NCBI RefSeq assembly: GCF_040538665.1
Contig: NZ_JBEWXT010000001.1
Coordinates: 956,501-1,020,500 of the forward strand
Direction of reading: 5' to 3'
Origin: Aureibaculum sp. 2308TA14-22
GTDB taxonomy: Bacteria; Bacteroidota; Bacteroidia; Flavobacteriales; Flavobacteriaceae
Length of the DNA stretch: 64,000 bases
Shown here: positions 1-7,889 of the stretch, one piece after another
Layout: the number at the start of each line of letters is the position of its first letter
Numbering within the stretch: position 1 is the stretch's first letter
Position numbers and translations under genes: made by a program
The notes under the pieces: model-generated
Told to the model about the DNA's origin: nothing
The model's input: only the letters and a program-made list of their open reading frames with translations
Databases searched by the model: none

Positions 1-6
1 CTTATA

Positions 7-636
7 TTACAGAACGGGATGCCTGTTCGCTTCGATAAACGAAGTGTCGTAACCAGCAAATTTCTTTATGTAGTAACTTATGCTACTACCATAAGCATCT
101 TCAAAGGTTGTACGCCCGTAACTACGCAAGTATTTTTTTACATTACCAGCTCCAGCCAAGTGTGCGGCAGCCAAAATACCTGATTCCGTAATTGTTACAC
201 CATTAATTCTTTTGCCTACAAACCTTTTAATATCTCTTTTTAGAATCCATTTGTTTACCGAGCATAATGCTAGAAAGGCATCTTCTTGTAACTCAGCATC
301 TTTTAAGAATTCAGCAGTATTATAAATTTTAAAACGTTTTAGTGTTCCTTTTCCAAATTGATATTTACCCAAATACCCAAAAGTGTTAACTCTGTTGTAT
401 TTCCCTTGAGATTCTTTAAAAGCCAATGCTTCTTTAAAACCAATAAAAGATTTACCGGTAGTTGGAGAATCAAAAAAAGTAACGGGTTCAATTTCTTGTG
501 GTACGGTTGCAAAATAGTCAGTACTAGGTACATTGTATTTTGCTTCTTTAGTATCTATTTTGTACATACCAGTAAAACTGGATATTGTAAAAATGGTTAC
601 TAATAATACTAATAGTTTACTAGTTTTCTTTTTCAT
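7..636 (-). CDS. Exported lysozyme/transglycosylase-like protein
   Basis: 209 aa. A basic N-terminus followed by a hydrophobic stretch (about residues 8-24) looks like a signal peptide or N-terminal anchor, so the protein probably acts in the periplasm. The central part resembles small lysozyme-like or lytic-transglycosylase folds: a Glu in the segment ALAFKESQGKY (a candidate catalytic acid), then GYLGKYQFG, and near the C-terminus the alanine-rich helix AAAHLAGAGNVKKYL. A role in peptidoglycan cleavage is an inference from these patterns, not an assignment. ATG start at 636, with a good two-box promoter about 45 bp upstream. It is transcribed alone here; what follows its stop lies outside the window. 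Confidence 0.55.
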   Translation of the reverse strand: MKKKTSKLLVLLVTIFTISSFTGMYKIDTKEAKYNVPSTDYFATVPQEIEPVTFFDSPTTGKSFIGFKEALAFKESQGKYNRVNTFGYLGKYQFGKGTLKRFKIYNTAEFLKDAELQEDAFLALCSVNKWILKRDIKRFVGKRINGVTITESGILAAAHLAGAGNVKKYLRSYGRTTFEDAYGSSISYYIKKFAGYDTSFIEANRHPVL

Positions 637-680
637 TGTTGATGCATTAAAGGGGTTAAACGCATTTTCAATTCAGCCCG

Positions 681-711
681 CAAATATACAACAAAAATTT
701 TAATTACCAAA
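681..711 (-). promoter_or_regulatory. Bacteroidota promoter for the lysozyme-like gene
   Basis: On the minus strand the -7 box TATATTTG (681-688) is preceded by TTTTG ending at 708, with 19 nt between. This matches the TTG-N17/23-TAnnTTTG consensus of the Bacteroidota primary sigma factor. Predicted transcription start is near 676, giving a leader of about 40 nt. Confidence 0.65.
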
Positions 712-739
712 ATATTTTAAAAGACTGATTTTCAATTTA

Positions 740-1669
740 TTAAAAATAAAATAAATGAAATTTGCTACGCCCTTTAGAGTTGATTTCGAGCGTAGGAGCA
801 GGGATTTTGATAAAATTTATCGTAGAGAAGAGTGTTTTCAAAAATTTAGATTGTGTTTTTATTTTAGATAGGTCAACATCTAGACTTAAATAAAACTGTC
901 TATAACGCTCGGGAGGGTTTGCAATACTATTATCAATAAAATAATCATCACTACTTGAAATCATTCCCTCAGCTCCATAACCAACTGCAATATTCAGCCA
1001 TTTAGGGAAATTACTTTCTTTAGCAAATGACCATATATTGGCTGATAACCAATACGTTTGTCCGTTATAGTCTTTTAAGGTTTGTTCTAAGAAATTTTCT
1101 CCGAGTAATTCTGGACGTTGACTGGCATATTTTGTCGTATGGAACGAATATTTCATTAAAATACGCTGTTCGTCCCACAACAATTCTTGTCCTATTAACA
1201 ATCCTGTACCCGTAGCATTAGCCAAAATATCAGAAGGTGAAAATCCCCATTCTTCTGAAAAACCATCAAAAATTTCTACAACGCTTAAAAAGCCGAAGCC
1301 TAAGGTAGCCCCATATAGTAATTGATTCTTTTTACTTTCACCAGCCCAATCCAATACATTCATTCCCACTTTACCCACATAATAGGCTCCCATCGCATGT
1401 CCGGCTTTATCCATTTGTAGCCAATCGTTACTGTCGTTTATGGTGTGGAAAGAAGAAGAATCATAATTGGCATACCACAATTGGTGCATACCAACCAAAG
1501 TAAGACCCGTCAAAGAAGCTTCTGTAATATAAACTGCGTTTCTTCTTTTGGTATTTAAACTATCTGATTTTTCCCAAAAAGATATATTTTGTTGTGCAAC
1601 TGTTGTAAAACTAATAGAAAGCAGGAAAAGTAAGGTTGAAATTTGCTTATAACAGATACAACTAGACAT
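740..1669 (-). CDS. DUF2279 (YfiM-like) family protein
   Basis: 309 aa from the ATG at 1669. A longer in-frame reading from 1768 would overlap mltG by about 95 bp and place the signal peptide 34 residues inside, so the internal ATG, 4 nt after the mltG stop, is preferred. The N-terminus (MSSCICYKQISTLLFLLSISFTT up to VAQQ) is a signal peptide. The body contains segments typical of DUF2279/YfiM proteins: a DKAGHAMGAYYVG segment, a glycine-rich hydrophobic stretch, and GFSPSDILANATGTGLG-type spacing (here SPSDILANATGTGL). Envelope location is likely; the molecular function is unknown. It is the last gene of the dapF-GNAT-mltG unit. Confidence 0.7.
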   Translation of the reverse strand: MSSCICYKQISTLLFLLSISFTTVAQQNISFWEKSDSLNTKRRNAVYITEASLTGLTLVGMHQLWYANYDSSSFHTINDSNDWLQMDKAGHAMGAYYVGKVGMNVLDWAGESKKNQLLYGATLGFGFLSVVEIFDGFSEEWGFSPSDILANATGTGLLIGQELLWDEQRILMKYSFHTTKYASQRPELLGENFLEQTLKDYNGQTYWLSANIWSFAKESNFPKWLNIAVGYGAEGMISSSDDYFIDNSIANPPERYRQFYLSLDVDLSKIKTQSKFLKTLFSTINFIKIPAPTLEINSKGRSKFHLFYF

Positions 1670-1673
1670 AAAC

Positions 1674-2708
1674 CTATCTGTTAATGCCTTGTTTATTAAG
1701 CCAATCATGGTATTTCCGTGCATTTCTGAGATGCTGGGCTTGAGTTCTTGCAAAAGCGTGTGCTCCAATATCGGTTACATTGGCACACATATAATAGTAT
1801 TCGTGTTTTTCAGCATTTAGTACCGCATCTATCGAAGAAATATCGGGCATAGCAATTGGAGCAGGAGGTAAGCTTGCATTTTTATAGGTGTTATAGGGTG
1901 AATCGATTAAAAGATCATCATTCAAAACACGTTTTACCTCATAATCTTGACCATGTTTTTGTTTTAACGCAAAAATTACCGTAGGATCTGCCTGTAAAGG
2001 CCATCCATCCCGTAAACGGTTTAAATAAAGACCAGCCACAGTTGGGCGTTCACTAACTTTTGATGTTTCTTTTTGTACTATAGAGGCTAAAGTCATCACA
2101 TTATTTTTTGTCATGTTTAGTTTTTTAGCCTTGGATATTCGGTCATCGTTCCAAAACCTATTGTACTCTTTTAGCATCCTGTCTCTAAAGCTTTTTGCCG
2201 AAGTATTCCAGTAAAATTCATAAGAATTAGGAATAAAAATACCTAATACCTTGGCTTTGGTCAGTTTATTTTTGGACAAAAATTCACTATCGGACAGAGT
2301 ATTTAAAATTTGTATGGAGTCAGGTTCTATCTGAGAGGCTATTCTCCCCGCCAGTTTTTCTAGCGTGTCTTGATTGTTAAAGGTTAGAGTTAAAGGCGTT
2401 TGTTTTCCACTCCGCAATAAGTCAATTAAAGCATTATTGCTCATGCCTTTTTCAATGACGTATTTACCAGCTTTAATTACATTTGGGTAATTTTTTTGAT
2501 TGGCTACCCAGATAAAACTATCCATATTATTGACAACAGGCTTAATAACTTCTTTTACTTCGTCAAAAGATGCATCTGTAGGTATATAAACTGCTATATC
2601 TTCTTTAACATTGGAACTGTATATTTTACCATAGAACTTATAAACAATTAATGATCCAACAATAAGGACTATTGCAATTACGGACGGTATTATTTTTTTA
2701 AGATTCAT
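1674..2708 (-). CDS. mltG: Endolytic murein transglycosylase MltG
   Basis: 344 aa, normal length for MltG/YceG. One N-terminal membrane segment (about residues 8-24) is followed by a LysM-like region and the YceG catalytic domain. Diagnostic segments are ASIVQKETSKVSERP, containing the catalytic Glu, then VAGLYLNRLRDGWPLQADPT and SPYNTYKNASLPPAPI. MltG cleaves nascent glycan strands in the inner membrane and so sets peptidoglycan chain length. Its ATG overlaps the stop of the upstream acetyltransferase (ATGA overlap at 2705-2708), indicating translational coupling within the dapF operon. Confidence 0.95.
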   Translation of the reverse strand: MNLKKIIPSVIAIVLIVGSLIVYKFYGKIYSSNVKEDIAVYIPTDASFDEVKEVIKPVVNNMDSFIWVANQKNYPNVIKAGKYVIEKGMSNNALIDLLRSGKQTPLTLTFNNQDTLEKLAGRIASQIEPDSIQILNTLSDSEFLSKNKLTKAKVLGIFIPNSYEFYWNTSAKSFRDRMLKEYNRFWNDDRISKAKKLNMTKNNVMTLASIVQKETSKVSERPTVAGLYLNRLRDGWPLQADPTVIFALKQKHGQDYEVKRVLNDDLLIDSPYNTYKNASLPPAPIAMPDISSIDAVLNAEKHEYYYMCANVTDIGAHAFARTQAQHLRNARKYHDWLNKQGINR

Positions 2709-3229
2709 TTATTAAGTAATTGATATAAAACTTCATCTTTAAATTTTCCTTTACTAAAAATCCAATCCTTTTTGATGCCGATTTCGTTAAAGCTATGTTT
2801 TTTAAACAGTTTAATGCTCCTTTTATTGTCCGTGGTAATATTGGCAAACAATTGATGTAAATGGAGTATGTTAAAGCTATAGCCAATTAACAATTCAAGT
2901 GCTTCTGAAGCAAACCCTTTTTGTTGTTCGTTTTCTAATATTAAAATTCCAATTCCAGCACGTTTGTGTTGCGGATTAAAATCGAATAAATCGATTAAAC
3001 CGACAGCTTTGTTGGTTTTATTATGAGCTATCACCAGACGCAGTTGCTTTGCTTCATAAACATCTTGATGGGCATTTGCCAAATATTGTGTTAACATATA
3101 TTTGGAATAGGGTGCTTGTGTACTGCTAACTTCCCAAAAATTGGCATCATTTTCTACGGCATATAAAAAATCCAAATCCTCGGGTTCTAGAGCTCTTAAG
3201 TGAATAGTATTTCCAGTCAATACCTTCAT
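2705..3229 (-). CDS. GNAT family N-acetyltransferase (RimJ/RimL type)
   Basis: 174 aa, a single GNAT domain. The N-terminus (IHLRALEPEDLDFLYAVENDA) and the acetyl-CoA-binding region (RAGIGILILENEQQKGFASEAL) followed by an aromatic/hydrophobic helix match RimJ/RimL-like acetyltransferases, which modify protein N-termini or small amines. The substrate cannot be told. The gene lies between dapF (1-nt junction: its ATG ends right where the dapF stop begins) and mltG (4-bp overlap), so it is part of one transcription unit with cell-wall genes. Confidence 0.85.
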   Translation of the reverse strand: MKVLTGNTIHLRALEPEDLDFLYAVENDANFWEVSSTQAPYSKYMLTQYLANAHQDVYEAKQLRLVIAHNKTNKAVGLIDLFDFNPQHKRAGIGILILENEQQKGFASEALELLIGYSFNILHLHQLFANITTDNKRSIKLFKKHSFNEIGIKKDWIFSKGKFKDEVLYQLLNK

Positions 3230-4018
3230 TTATGCATTAATTTCAAATTCTCCATTAAAAACTTTAGTAGCTTTTCCTTTTAAAAACACGTTTTTATAAG
3301 AATTAGCATCAATATCAAAAGAAACTTCCAGAGTTCCCCCTAAGGTTTCTAGTGATATAGTTGTGTCATTTGTTTTGTTAGCTTTATGTGCAGCAATTGC
3401 AACTGCGGTAACACCAGTGCCACAGCTTAAGGTTTCATCTTCTACGCCACGTTCATAGGTACGCACTTTAAAGGTAGTATCATTCTTTTGTTCAACAAAG
3501 TTAACATTGGTACCTTTATCAAAATACGGAGCTCCGTTTCTAATTTTCTTACCCGTGCCATAAACATCAAAATTGTCAAGGTTTTTTACGAAGGCTATAT
3601 GATGAGGTGAACCCGTATCTAAAAATAAATGGCTGCTGAAATCTTCAATCTTAGTAACATTTTTCATTTTTAGGCTGACTAAATCATCAGTAATGTGAGC
3701 TTCATGTAAACCGTCTATGGCATCGAAAGTGGTATTTTTATCTATTATACCTAATTGTTTGGCAAAAGCAACTATACATCTACCACCATTACCACACATA
3801 CTACCTTCATTACCGTCAGCATTGTAATAAATCATGGTAAAATCCTGCAAATTTGACAGTTCTAAGAGTATTAAACCATCTGCACCTATGCCAAATTTTC
3901 GGTCACATAACCTTTCAATCAATTTGGTATCATTTTTGGGAAATTGTTGTTGACGATTATCAATCATTATAAAATCGTTTCCCGTACCTTGATATTTGTA
4001 AAATTCAATTTGGCTCAT
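3230..4018 (-). CDS. dapF: Diaminopimelate epimerase
   Basis: 262 aa, full length. DapF interconverts LL- and meso-diaminopimelate, the last step before lysine and the source of the peptidoglycan cross-linking residue. Both catalytic cysteines are in their signature contexts: GNEGSMCGNGGRC around residue 78 and ETLSCGTGVTA near residue 200. The N-terminal YQGTGNDFIMID and the GTGSPH-like DTGSPHHIAFV segment also match. It is the first gene of a four-gene unit continuing into the acetyltransferase, mltG and a DUF2279 protein. A -7 box lies only 4 nt before the ATG. Confidence 0.97.
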   Translation of the reverse strand: MSQIEFYKYQGTGNDFIMIDNRQQQFPKNDTKLIERLCDRKFGIGADGLILLELSNLQDFTMIYYNADGNEGSMCGNGGRCIVAFAKQLGIIDKNTTFDAIDGLHEAHITDDLVSLKMKNVTKIEDFSSHLFLDTGSPHHIAFVKNLDNFDVYGTGKKIRNGAPYFDKGTNVNFVEQKNDTTFKVRTYERGVEDETLSCGTGVTAVAIAAHKANKTNDTTISLETLGGTLEVSFDIDANSYKNVFLKGKATKVFNGEFEINA

Positions 4019-4022
4019 GTTG

Positions 4023-4030
4023 CAAATGTA
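4023..4030 (-). promoter_or_regulatory. -7 promoter box upstream of dapF
   Basis: The minus strand reads TACATTTG, a perfect TAnnTTTG box. It ends 4 nt before the dapF ATG (4018), so if used it would give an mRNA with almost no 5' leader. No convincing -33 TTG is visible at the usual distance. Confidence 0.4.
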
Positions 4031-4112
4031 AACATTTTTTTAATCCGCCTTGTTGAATTATTTTTTGTTAAAGTACAGTTAATATTGGCGTTAAAGTATA
4101 GTTAAAGTCAAA

Positions 4113-4140
4113 TTTGATATAAAATAAGATGTTAATTTTG
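4113..4140 (+). promoter_or_regulatory. Promoter for htrA/degP
   Basis: TTTG at 4113-4116 is followed after 16 nt by TAATTTTG (4133-4140), matching the TAnnTTTG consensus with a slightly short spacer. The predicted start is near 4145, about 40 nt before the ATG at 4187. Confidence 0.45.
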
Positions 4141-4186
4141 AGTGTTAAAAGAATACAATAATTTAAGAACATAAAATTTTTTGAAG

Positions 4187-5626
4187 ATGAAAAAAATAGT
4201 AAGTTTAGTTTTTGCTTCCGTATTGGGCGGGGTTATGGCCTTAGGTGCTTATGTTTATGTAATTGGAAATGGTGAGATAATTAGTAATTCTGAAAATAAA
4301 TTACAGCCTAAAGTAGTTCAAGCTAACTATAATATTCCAAGTTCAAACTATGCTGCTGAAGCCACTGATTTTACAAAAGCCGCAGAAGAAACAGTTCATG
4401 CTGTGGTTCACGTTAAAAATACAACCATGTCAAGATCAAATCCTTTAGTAGAGTTTTTCTACGGAGAGGGTGCAGGTGGAGGTGGAAGACCAACGATAGG
4501 AACTGGATCAGGTGTAATTATTTCACCTGACGGATACATCATCACCAATAATCATGTAATTAAAGGCTCTAAAAAATTAGAGATTACCTTAAATAATCAA
4601 AAATCATATCCTGCCAAAGTTATTGGAGCAGATGAGAGTACGGACATAGCCTTAGTAAAAATAGATGCTGAAGATTTACCTTTTGTTGCTATTGCTAATT
4701 CAGACAATGTTAAAGTGGGCGAGTGGGTGTTGGCCGTTGGTAATCCCTTTAATCTAACATCAACCGTAACTGCGGGTATTGTAAGTGCCAAAGCTAGAAA
4801 TATTAATATATCCGGTGGTAAAATGGTAGAATCATTTATTCAAACGGACGCTGCGGTAAATCCTGGTAATAGTGGAGGAGCATTGGTAAATGTTAGAGGA
4901 GAATTGGTAGGTATTAATACGGCAATAAGTTCACAGACAGGGTCTTATGTTGGGTATTCTTTTGCGGTACCTTCGAATATCGCAAAAAAAGTTGTGGAAG
5001 ATTTAATGGAATTTGGAGATGTACGTACTGCCTATTTAGGGATACAGCCTGCTGAATTGAACAGTGAATTGGTTAAGGAGCTTGGTTTAAATCAAACTCA
5101 AGGTGTTTTGGTAGCTAATGTAACAGAAAATGGAGGAGCTATAAAAGCAGGAATGAAAAAAAATGATATTATTATTCAAGTAAATCAGGTTAAAATTAAT
5201 AAGTTTTCGGATTTAAAAGGGTTTTTAAGTACTAAACGCCCTGGTGATGTTGTTAATGTTACTGTACTTAGAGACAGTAAGGAAAAACAATTTGAAGTAA
5301 AATTAGGAAATCAGTTTGGTAAAGTTACCATTGATAAATTAGATTTTTCTAAAAACTATTTAGGTAACCTTGAAAAAATATCCAAGAAAGAAGCCGCTGA
5401 AAATCGTATCAATTATGGCTTAAAATTGAAAACGGTTAAAAGCCCCTACTTAATTGAGGGAGAAGTTAAGGCTGGAAATATCATACTAAAGATTGCCGGG
5501 GAGAAAGTTTACAATGTACAAGATGCTGAAGATGTTTTAAGAAAGAATAAGGGTAATCAAATTATGGTACAAGTGTTAAATAATGAAGGTTACGCTGAAT
5601 ATCATGCTATCTATGTACCTAATTAA
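4187..5626 (+). CDS. degP: HtrA/DegP-type periplasmic serine protease
   Basis: 479 aa from the ATG at 4187; a TTG two codons upstream (4181) is less likely. The N-terminal hydrophobic segment directs export. The trypsin-like domain shows the triad: His in GYIITNNHVI, Asp in ESTDIALVKI and Ser in NPGNSGGALV. Two PDZ-like regions follow, one starting at YLGIQPAEL and a shorter second one at the C-terminus (residues ~385-479, with GNIILKIAGEKVYNVQDAE). The family degrades or chaperones misfolded envelope proteins. It is monocistronic: it has its own promoter and a strong terminator. A Gly-rich loop (GEGAGGGGRP) lies in the LA-loop position. Confidence 0.93.
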   Translation: MKKIVSLVFASVLGGVMALGAYVYVIGNGEIISNSENKLQPKVVQANYNIPSSNYAAEATDFTKAAEETVHAVVHVKNTTMSRSNPLVEFFYGEGAGGGGRPTIGTGSGVIISPDGYIITNNHVIKGSKKLEITLNNQKSYPAKVIGADESTDIALVKIDAEDLPFVAIANSDNVKVGEWVLAVGNPFNLTSTVTAGIVSAKARNINISGGKMVESFIQTDAAVNPGNSGGALVNVRGELVGINTAISSQTGSYVGYSFAVPSNIAKKVVEDLMEFGDVRTAYLGIQPAELNSELVKELGLNQTQGVLVANVTENGGAIKAGMKKNDIIIQVNQVKINKFSDLKGFLSTKRPGDVVNVTVLRDSKEKQFEVKLGNQFGKVTIDKLDFSKNYLGNLEKISKKEAAENRINYGLKLKTVKSPYLIEGEVKAGNIILKIAGEKVYNVQDAEDVLRKNKGNQIMVQVLNNEGYAEYHAIYVPN

Positions 5627-5650
5627 TAGTTTTATAATCTTAGTGAGAAA

Positions 5651-5678
5651 TCCCTCAACTTAGTTGAGGGATTTTTTT
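5651..5678 (+). terminator. Rho-independent terminator after degP
   Basis: Stem TCCCTCAAC (5651-5659) pairs perfectly with GTTGAGGGA (5663-5671) around a 3-nt loop and is followed by a run of seven T. Confidence 0.9.
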
Positions 5679-5711
5679 ATACTAAAGCTTTTACGAAAAC
5701 GTTTGAAATAG

Positions 5712-5719
5712 TACTTTTG
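5712..5719 (+). promoter_or_regulatory. -7 promoter box of the GAPDH gene
   Basis: TACTTTTG fits TAnnTTTG and sits 17 nt before the ATG at 5737, which would give a leader of about 14 nt. No clear -33 box is seen at 17-23 nt upstream. Confidence 0.45.
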
Positions 5720-5736
5720 CAAAAACTTTTAATAGT

Positions 5737-7182
5737 ATGTCAACAGACCAAACGTACGAATCAGAATTAGCCTTTCAAGCCGATAGAAGAAGGGCAACAG
5801 TAGAGTTTATTAAAATTGTTAGCGACCTTTGGTACGACAATGCTATTGAACTAATATTGTTCAGAAATCAATTGATTAATAGAAATGTTAGTGAAATCCT
5901 CAATTTGATTGAATACGCTAGTGAGTTTGTGCAAAAACCCATTTCTATTTTTGATGCTGTAGAAATTTCTAGAGCTATAAAAGAAGTAGATTTACCTCCG
6001 GCAAAATTAGATATTGGTAAACTGGCGTATGAGTTCCACCTTGCCGAAGATGAAGAAGACGTGGTGGATTTTGTAAGTAATAAATTAAAAGGAGCTGAAA
6101 AAACAAATGGTATAGAGCCTAAAGATGTTGTGTTATACGGTTTTGGTAGAATAGGCAGATTAGTTGCCAGAGAATTAATGGTAAGGACGGGTAAAGGCAA
6201 ACAAATGCGTTTACGTGCCATTGTAACTCGTGGAGAAATTACCGAAACCATTTTAGAAAAAAGAGCTTCTTTATTAAGAAATGATTCCGTTCATGGTAAT
6301 TTTCCCGGAACCGTTAAAGCCGATATTAAAAATAGTGCTTTGATAATAAATGGCACTACAGTCTATATGATTTCTGCCAATAACCCTGAGGATATAGATT
6401 ATACAAAATACAGCATTAATGACGCTTTGATTGTTGACAATACAGGTGCCTTTAGAGATAAAGAAGCCCTTAGTCGCCATTTATTGAGTAAAGGAGCCGA
6501 TAAGGTTTTATTGACCGCTCCGGGCAAGGGTGTGCCCAATATTGTACATGGTGTTAATCATTTTGAACATAATCCTGACGAGGTTTCTATTTTTTCTGCG
6601 GCTTCATGTACTACCAATGCCATTACACCTGTACTAAAAGTTATGGAAGATAGTTTTGGAGTTGTAAGTGGGCATTTAGAAACTATTCATGCCTATACCA
6701 ACGACCAGAATTTAGTTGATAATATGCATAAAAAATATCGTAGAGGTAGAGCGGCAGCCTTAAATATGGTAATTACAGAAACAGGAGCGGGAAAGGCGGT
6801 TGCCAAAGCACTACCATCCTTAGAAGGTAAATTGTCTTCAAATGCCATTAGAGTTCCAGTACCTAACGGATCTTTAGCAATTTTAAATTTGCAATTAGAT
6901 AACTCTACAAGTAAGTCAAGTTTAAATTCTGTAATGAAAAAATATGCCTTGGAAGGTGATTTAGTTGAGCAAATCCGATATTCACTAAGTAATGAATTGG
7001 TGTCTTCTGATATTGTAGGTTCTTCCGCCCCAGCCATTTTTGATAGCAATGCAACTATTGTAACTGATGATGGAAAAACGGCAATTATTTATGTTTGGTA
7101 CGATAATGAATACGGGTACAGCCATCAAGTAATCAGATTAGCAAAGCATATTTCTGAAGTTAGACGGTTTTCGTATTACTAA
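5737..7182 (+). CDS. gap: Glyceraldehyde-3-phosphate dehydrogenase, long form
   Basis: 481 aa. Residues about 130-475 are a GAPDH: NAD-binding GFGRIGRLVARE near residue 136, catalytic Cys in SAASCTTNAITP, substrate-binding HAYTNDQNLVDNMHKKYRRG, and C-terminal WYDNEYGYSHQV. It interconverts glyceraldehyde-3-phosphate and 1,3-bisphosphoglycerate in glycolysis or gluconeogenesis. The protein is about 140 residues longer than ordinary GAPDH (about 335 aa) because of an N-terminal helical region (YESELAFQADRRRATVEF onward) with no recognisable motif. Long GAPDH forms of this kind occur alongside a standard one in Bacteroidota, as far as I recall; which direction this one favours is not visible. 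It is monocistronic with its own -7 box. Confidence 0.93.
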   Translation: MSTDQTYESELAFQADRRRATVEFIKIVSDLWYDNAIELILFRNQLINRNVSEILNLIEYASEFVQKPISIFDAVEISRAIKEVDLPPAKLDIGKLAYEFHLAEDEEDVVDFVSNKLKGAEKTNGIEPKDVVLYGFGRIGRLVARELMVRTGKGKQMRLRAIVTRGEITETILEKRASLLRNDSVHGNFPGTVKADIKNSALIINGTTVYMISANNPEDIDYTKYSINDALIVDNTGAFRDKEALSRHLLSKGADKVLLTAPGKGVPNIVHGVNHFEHNPDEVSIFSAASCTTNAITPVLKVMEDSFGVVSGHLETIHAYTNDQNLVDNMHKKYRRGRAAALNMVITETGAGKAVAKALPSLEGKLSSNAIRVPVPNGSLAILNLQLDNSTSKSSLNSVMKKYALEGDLVEQIRYSLSNELVSSDIVGSSAPAIFDSNATIVTDDGKTAIIYVWYDNEYGYSHQVIRLAKHISEVRRFSYY

Positions 7183-7248
7183 CGTGTAGAATTTCCATAT
7201 CTTTAAGGTGTCAAATTGGTTTTTGGCTATAACTAACTGCATTAAATT

Positions 7249-7677
7249 ATGGACATATCTATACTAAAACCCTCCGATGTTACCGAAAACCTTTCGTTAC
7301 AAGTAAAAGAACTTTTCAATCAATTAAATTCAGAAATAAAACAGAAAGATTTATCGGAACTTTTTAATCCAAAAAATGAAATTGTTTTTGCCTGTTGTAT
7401 GGATGGTGAAAAATTAGCAGGGATGGCATTAATGGCCACTTATACGGTTATTTCCGGGTATAAAGGCTGGGTAGAGGACGTTGTAGTAGATCCTAATTAC
7501 AGGGGAAAGGGCCTGGGCAGAAAACTGATGAACAAATTACTAGAAAAAGGTAAAGAAATGGGACTTTCGGAAATATTACTTTTTAGCAATGAGAAACGCC
7601 AAGCAGCAATCAGCCTCTATAAGAGTTTAGATTTTAAACAAAAACATAGTGGATTATATATTCTTAAAATGAGTTAG
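7249..7677 (+). CDS. GNAT family N-acetyltransferase
   Basis: 142 aa, one GNAT domain. The acetyl-CoA loop is seen as DPNYRGKGLGRKLMNKLLEKG (R/Q-x-x-G-x-G/A pattern), preceded by the typical strand GWVEDVVVD and followed by LLFSNEKRQAAISLYKSLDF. Small single-domain acetyltransferases of this kind modify amines of small molecules or proteins; no substrate can be named. It stands alone between gap and the S9 peptidase gene, with 66 nt to the former. Confidence 0.85.
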   Translation: MDISILKPSDVTENLSLQVKELFNQLNSEIKQKDLSELFNPKNEIVFACCMDGEKLAGMALMATYTVISGYKGWVEDVVVDPNYRGKGLGRKLMNKLLEKGKEMGLSEILLFSNEKRQAAISLYKSLDFKQKHSGLYILKMS

Positions 7678-7721
7678 GTTTTATTTTTGATTGACGGTAA
7701 TTGTGACATAAATGGTTCGTC

Positions 7722-7757
7722 ACCCTGTCTCGATAGCTATCGGGATTGTTTCAGGGT
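7722..7757. repeat. Dispersed palindromic repeat, nested hairpin
   Basis: The core 7728-7745 is an 18-nt near-palindrome (TCTCGATAGCTATCGGGA), one base different from the perfect copies at 23493-23510 and 23617-23634. Here it is enclosed by a second inverted repeat, ACCCTG (7722-7727) with CAGGGT (7752-7757). It lies between two plus-strand genes. Confidence 0.7.
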
Positions 7758-7833
7758 AGCAATGACGCTACTCAGTATTATCACTAATTAAGTATATTAA
7801 AAATTTATTTCTGCCTCAACAAAAAATCAACTG

Positions 7834-7866
7834 TTTGCTACAATTTTATTTAAAATTGTATCTTTA
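7834..7866 (+). promoter_or_regulatory. Possible promoter of the S9 peptidase gene
   Basis: TTTG (7834-7837), 21 nt, then TATCTTTA (7859-7866), which differs from TAnnTTTG in the last base. It is placed 24 nt before the ATG. Confidence 0.35.
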
Positions 7867-7889
7867 GCATTCAATTAATCCAATTAACT

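Noticed and set aside
740-1768. Longer DUF2279 protein starting inside mltG
   Set aside because: Would overlap mltG by 95 bp and move the signal peptide to residue 34; the ATG at 1669 sits 4 nt after the mltG stop.
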